From Acidobacteria bacterium AH-259-G07 (lineage in GTDB: Bacteria > Acidobacteriota > UBA6911 > RPQK01 > JADFOI01): 10,127 nucleotides of DNA. A program made the translations under genes and the position numbers. The DNA is taken from NCBI GenBank assembly GCA_027717925.1, contig JALLON010000081.1, forward strand, positions 1 to 10,127, written 5' to 3'. The notes beneath the pieces are model-generated. The model was not told the DNA's origin. It was given only the letters and a program-made list of their open reading frames with translations, and did no database searches. Each line of letters begins with the position of its first letter. Position 1 is the stretch's first letter. Shown one piece after another: positions 7,316-10,127 of the stretch.

Positions 7316-7972
7316 TCAACTGTGAACGAGCTGCTTTTGCCTTTCCCAATCGGCGAGAAACTTCTGCAGTCCGATGTCGCTGAGCGGGTGTTTAACCAGT
7401 TGGTTCAGCACCTTGTAAGGTAATGTCGCGATGTGGGCACCCAATTTGGCTGCCTTCAGAACATGCAGTGGATGGCGGATGGAGGCAACCAAGAGCTCGG
7501 TTTTAAACTGGTAGTTATCGTAGATGGTGAGGATGTCGGAGATAAGATCCAGACCATCGGCACTGATATCATCCAACCTTCCCACAAAAGGGCTGACAAT
7601 GCTTGCCCCATTCTTGGCAGCCAGCAGTGCCTGGGTAGCACTGAAAACCAGGGTGACATTGACCCGGATACCTTCCTGACTCACTACGTGCAAAGCCTTC
7701 AGACCCTCACGGATCATGGGTATCTTGACGACGACATTTTTGTGGATCTTGGCCAGTCGCCGCGCTTCGTCGATAATTTCCTGTGATTGGGTCGACACCA
7801 CTTCAAGGCTCACCGGGCCATCCACCAGGTCACAGATCTCTTTTGCCACCTCTTCCAGATCTCTTCCCTCCTTGGCAACCAGAGATGGATTAGTGGTAAC
7901 ACCATCCACAATTCCCATTGACACGCCTTCACGGATTTCCTCAATGTTGGCCGTGTCCAGAAAGAATTTCAT
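7316..7972 (-). CDS. talC: Transaldolase, TalC/FSA-like family
   Basis: The 218-residue single-domain protein has the length of the small TalC/fructose-6-phosphate aldolase family. Landmarks are MKFFLDTANIEEIREG, VDGVTTNPSLVAKEG (22-36), the Schiff-base lysine Lys83 in NVVVKIPM, NVTLVFSATQALLAAKNGA (105-123), SPFVGRLDD (127-135) and LLVASIRHPLHVLKAAKLGA. Transaldolase moves a dihydroxyacetone unit between fructose-6-phosphate and erythrose-4-phosphate in the non-oxidative pentose phosphate pathway, in the cytosol. Phe129 stands where E. coli FSA has the tyrosine of APYVNR and where TalB-type transaldolases have phenylalanine. I therefore favour transaldolase over aldolase activity. The ATG overlaps the lipoprotein stop as ATGA and has a strong AGGAGG, so it is translated with that gene. 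Confidence 0.93.
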   Translation of the reverse strand: MKFFLDTANIEEIREGVSMGIVDGVTTNPSLVAKEGRDLEEVAKEICDLVDGPVSLEVVSTQSQEIIDEARRLAKIHKNVVVKIPMIREGLKALHVVSQEGIRVNVTLVFSATQALLAAKNGASIVSPFVGRLDDISADGLDLISDILTIYDNYQFKTELLVASIRHPLHVLKAAKLGAHIATLPYKVLNQLVKHPLSDIGLQKFLADWERQKQLVHS

Positions 7973-9054
7973 CGTATTCCTCCTTTTGGTCCTTCTATTA
8001 TACTGATACTCACCGTTTCCGATTTCGGACTTTCGTTCCCCGCCTTGTCGACGGCGGAAACCTGATAATAGTAGGTCTTACCTGAGGTTACCGATTCATC
8101 CTGGTAAATGTTGATCCTAACCAATTGCGATGACTTTTCTAGCTGGTTCGGATCTGTTCCTCGATAGACAAAGTAACCTCTCAGATCCGCTTCTTTGTTT
8201 GCATCCCAGAAAATTCTAACTTTTCCCTCTAAGTCAAGGGCGGTAATATTTTGAGGAACTGAAGGGGGGAACTCATCTCTAGGAACCACTTTTAGTGTGT
8301 CACTAAATTCACTGAGAATCAGAGGATCCGCCCTGCGGGTGACACTTTGCACCTGGTAAGATTGCACTTCTCCGAACTGAAATTCAAGGTCGGTATATTC
8401 TGGGTTGCTAACAAAGTGTTCCGAGTTCACGAGATAACCCACCAAGTGGACCGGTCGAGAACCATCGATATTCTCTGTGGGCGAATCCCATCTCACGATG
8501 ATTCGATCTTGCTGAAACTCCCGTCTCAGATTGCTCGGCGGCTGGGCGGGAGGGAGGCGTGCAGCCTGAACGATGTTTGAAAAAGGGGATCGGCGCCCCT
8601 GGCGGTTGACGAAACGAAGTGTGTAGCTGCACGTTTGGCTGAGCCCCGGGCGATCTTCGAAAAGAAATTTCTCCTGTTCCCGGTAGACCAAAAGCTTATT
8701 GCGCTCGATACGAGCTAGCGGTTCAGCTTCCTCACTCGGGGTGAGAATCGTCCCGCACTGGCGGTAGACCTCTACCCACCGAATCTCTTCAGGCGGAAGT
8801 GAGAACACGATCTGGAAACGATCTCCTGCCTGGATCCCTTCCAGGTCGGTCACAGTACCTGGATGGAGAATCACAGGAGGAAGTGGATCTGCCACCTTGG
8901 CACAAGCACTGAGCAAGAGGCAGCTGACAGCTGAGAGCTGACAACTGAAAACTGAAAACTGAAAACTGGGGAGCTGTGTCGAGGTATTTAAGAGGAGCAA
9001 GCCAACCAACAATCGATGACGGGTGCTTGGCTGCGTGCAGTTGGCACTTCTCAC
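7969..9054 (-). CDS. Lipoprotein with three fibronectin type III-like domains
   Basis: An exported lipoprotein of about 361 residues. An N-terminal hydrophobic run (RLLVGLLLLNTS) and a second one lead to the lipobox LLSAC, then AKVADPLPP. Mature sequence holds three FN3-like folds of about 100 residues: TVTDLEGIQAGDRFQIVFSLPP onward; PPSNLRREFQQDRIIVRWDSP onward; and VPQNITALDLEGKVRIFWDA with LRGYFVYRG and YYYQVSAVDKAGNES. FN3 domains serve as spacers or binding modules in envelope proteins; no catalytic domain is seen. The start is uncertain. GTG at 9054 is chosen because GGAG stands seven bases before it and the n-region is basic (RSANCTQPSTRHR). GTG at 9093 would start inside a repeat array without a ribosome site. 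A heptamer array is embedded in the signal-peptide codons. The stop TGA overlaps the transaldolase ATG. Function unknown. Confidence 0.8.
   Translation of the reverse strand: MRSANCTQPSTRHRLLVGLLLLNTSTQLPSFQFSVFSCQLSAVSCLLLSACAKVADPLPPVILHPGTVTDLEGIQAGDRFQIVFSLPPEEIRWVEVYRQCGTILTPSEEAEPLARIERNKLLVYREQEKFLFEDRPGLSQTCSYTLRFVNRQGRRSPFSNIVQAARLPPAQPPSNLRREFQQDRIIVRWDSPTENIDGSRPVHLVGYLVNSEHFVSNPEYTDLEFQFGEVQSYQVQSVTRRADPLILSEFSDTLKVVPRDEFPPSVPQNITALDLEGKVRIFWDANKEADLRGYFVYRGTDPNQLEKSSQLVRINIYQDESVTSGKTYYYQVSAVDKAGNESPKSETVSISIIEGPKGGIR
7979..7984 (-). promoter_or_regulatory. Shine-Dalgarno site of transaldolase
   Basis: Minus-strand AGGAGG lies six bases before the ATG at 7972 and inside the last codons of the lipoprotein gene (Gly-Gly of its C-terminal GGIR). 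It supports coupled translation of the pair. Confidence 0.8.
8923..8971. repeat. Heptamer array C, inside the lipoprotein signal-peptide codons
   Basis: Seven units in phase on the plus strand: GCTGACA, GCTGAGA, GCTGACA, ACTGAAA three times, ACTGGGG. Same family and orientation as array A. Read on the minus strand in the lipoprotein frame it encodes LPSFQFSVFSCQLSAVS, immediately before CLLLSAC. Confidence 0.9.
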
Positions 9055-9065
9055 ACGAAGGCTCC

Positions 9066-9121
9066 GTTCCAGCTTGAAGGCTCCAAGCTCCACGTTTCAA
9101 GTTCCAGGTTCCAGGTTTCAA
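9066..9121. repeat. Heptamer array D (GTTCCAR type)
   Basis: Eight units keep a strict seven-base phase: GTTCCAG, CTTGAAG, GCTCCAA, GCTCCAC, GTTTCAA, GTTCCAG, GTTCCAG, GTTTCAA. Same family and orientation as the first half of array B. It lies just upstream of the likely lipoprotein start. Confidence 0.85.
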
Positions 9122-9145
9122 GGCGTGATCAAGCGGTCCCCGATC

Positions 9146-9211
9146 AGTTATCAGCTGTATCAGCTGTCCGCTGTGCTGTGAGTTGTCAGCTGTCAGTTGT
9201 CAGCTGTCAGC
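9146..9211. repeat. Heptamer array E (inverse orientation of arrays A and C)
   Basis: Four clean units AGTTGTC/AGCTGTC at 9181-9208 follow decayed ones (cagttatcagctgtatcagctgtccgctg). They are the reverse complement of the RCTGACA unit. The array fills the gap between the hslU stop at 9223 and array D. Confidence 0.85.
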
Positions 9212-9222
9212 CGGTCAACTGC

Positions 9223-10127
9223 TCACAGAATGTAGCGGGACAGATCTTGATTCTTCACAATTTCCGCTAACTGATCCCGGACGTACTTTCCATCGATAAT
9301 GACTTGTGTCCTGGACAAATTAGGCGCCTCGAAGGAGATTTCTTCTAAAAGTGCCTCCATGATCGTGTGCAGGCGGCGAGCCCCAATGTTCTCGGTATTT
9401 TCGTTCACAAGGTTGGCCAGATGAGCAATTTCGCCAATGCCATCCTTGGTAAATTTCAATCGGACACCTTCAGTTCCGAGAAGATCCCTATACTGCTTGA
9501 CCAGAGCGTTTTTGGGCTCTCGGAGAATTCGAACGAAATCCTCTTCGGTCAAGGAGTCCATTTCAACTCTGACGGGAAATCGCCCCTGCAGTTCTGGAAT
9601 GAGATCGGAGGGTTTCGAGACGTGGAAGGCTCCGGCAGCCACAAACAGGATGTGATCGGTGCGAAGCATCCCGTAGCGGGTGCTGACAGTGGTTCCCTCG
9701 ACGATGGGTAAAATGTCCCGCTGCACACCTTCTCGGCTGATCTCGGGCCCTTGTCCGGTTTCTCTTCCCGCAATCTTGTCAATTTCGTCGATAAAAACAA
9801 TGCCTGACTCTTCGACTCGCTCCAGGGCCTCTCGAGTCACCTGCTCCATATCAATGAGTTTGGATTCTTCCTCCACAATGAGGTAGTCCAAGGCTTCCTC
9901 GACGCTCATTTTGTGCTTTCGCTTGCGCGTTCCAAAGATGCCGGGCAAGAAATCCTTAATGTTAACGTCCATTTCCTCGATGCCCTGGCTGGTGATAATC
10001 TCAAAAGAGGGAAAACTGCGGTCGGGAACTTCCAACTCTACGCTTCTGTGGTTCAACTTGCCCTCTCGAAGCTGACGACGTAATTTCTCACGAGTTTGGT
10101 TAAATTTCTGGAGTCTTTCCGAGCTGA
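9223..10127 (-). CDS. hslU: HslU (ClpY), ATPase subunit of HslUV protease, 5' part off window
   Basis: About 300 C-terminal residues of a roughly 440-460 residue AAA+ unfoldase are visible; the Walker A motif lies beyond the right edge. The visible part begins in the I-domain (REKLRRQLREGKLNHRSVELEV). It contains the Walker B GIVFIDEIDKIAGRE, then GVQRDILPIVEGTTVSTRYG, HILFVAAGAFHVSKPSDL, the ELQGRFPVRVEM segment and the sensor-2 region NIGARRLHTIMEALLEEI. It ends in DLSRYIL, the conserved tail that docks into HslV and opens its proteolytic sites. HslU hexamers unfold substrates with ATP and feed them to the HslV dodecamer in the cytosol. No hslV is visible; it would be expected upstream, outside the window. 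Beyond the stop the sequence passes straight into repeat arrays, with no terminator hairpin seen. Confidence 0.96.
   Translation of the reverse strand, partial: SSERLQKFNQTREKLRRQLREGKLNHRSVELEVPDRSFPSFEIITSQGIEEMDVNIKDFLPGIFGTRKRKHKMSVEEALDYLIVEEESKLIDMEQVTREALERVEESGIVFIDEIDKIAGRETGQGPEISREGVQRDILPIVEGTTVSTRYGMLRTDHILFVAAGAFHVSKPSDLIPELQGRFPVRVEMDSLTEEDFVRILREPKNALVKQYRDLLGTEGVRLKFTKDGIGEIAHLANLVNENTENIGARRLHTIMEALLEEISFEAPNLSRTQVIIDGKYVRDQLAEIVKNQDLSRYIL

Overview
The window is about 10.1 kb of bacterial chromosome. Every gene I can support lies on the minus strand, so transcription runs from high to low coordinates. Acyl-CoA carboxylase, HslU, an FN3-repeat lipoprotein and a large secreted protein that joins a carboxypeptidase-regulatory-like domain to a c-type heme motif and a propeller-like region together suggest an environmental Gram-negative bacterium. 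Acidobacteriota or a neighbouring phylum is my best guess, with low confidence and no marker gene to settle it.

Right-hand block (about 10127 to 3415), in transcription order: the 3' two thirds of hslU; a lipoprotein with three FN3-like domains; a TalC-type transaldolase coupled to it by a 4-base ATGA overlap; and a three-gene acyl-CoA carboxylase set (carboxyltransferase, biotin carboxylase, biotin carrier protein). The three carboxylase proteins together would carboxylate an acyl-CoA: the carboxylase charges biotin on the carrier and the carboxyltransferase moves CO2 to the acyl-CoA. The carboxyltransferase reading frame is broken by one extra G in a run of eight.

The most unusual feature of this block is a set of degenerate heptanucleotide repeat arrays (units such as RCTGACA and GTTCCAR), all with a strict 7-base period. 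They sit at almost every gene junction, and one lies inside the coding region for the lipoprotein signal peptide. There, a change of one unit would shift the frame.

Middle (about 3300 to 2575): a two-gene toxin-antitoxin module, VapB-like antitoxin and PIN-domain VapC-like toxin. The genes overlap by ATGA and have their own near-consensus promoter almost abutting the vapB start codon.

Left block (about 2574 to 1): roughly 415 bases with no convincing gene, then a large exported protein running off the left edge. Its frame is broken once near its N-terminus (near 1888). By hand counts of a few lines this gene is markedly richer in G+C (about 65-70%) than the right-hand block (about 50%), with the TA module at the boundary.
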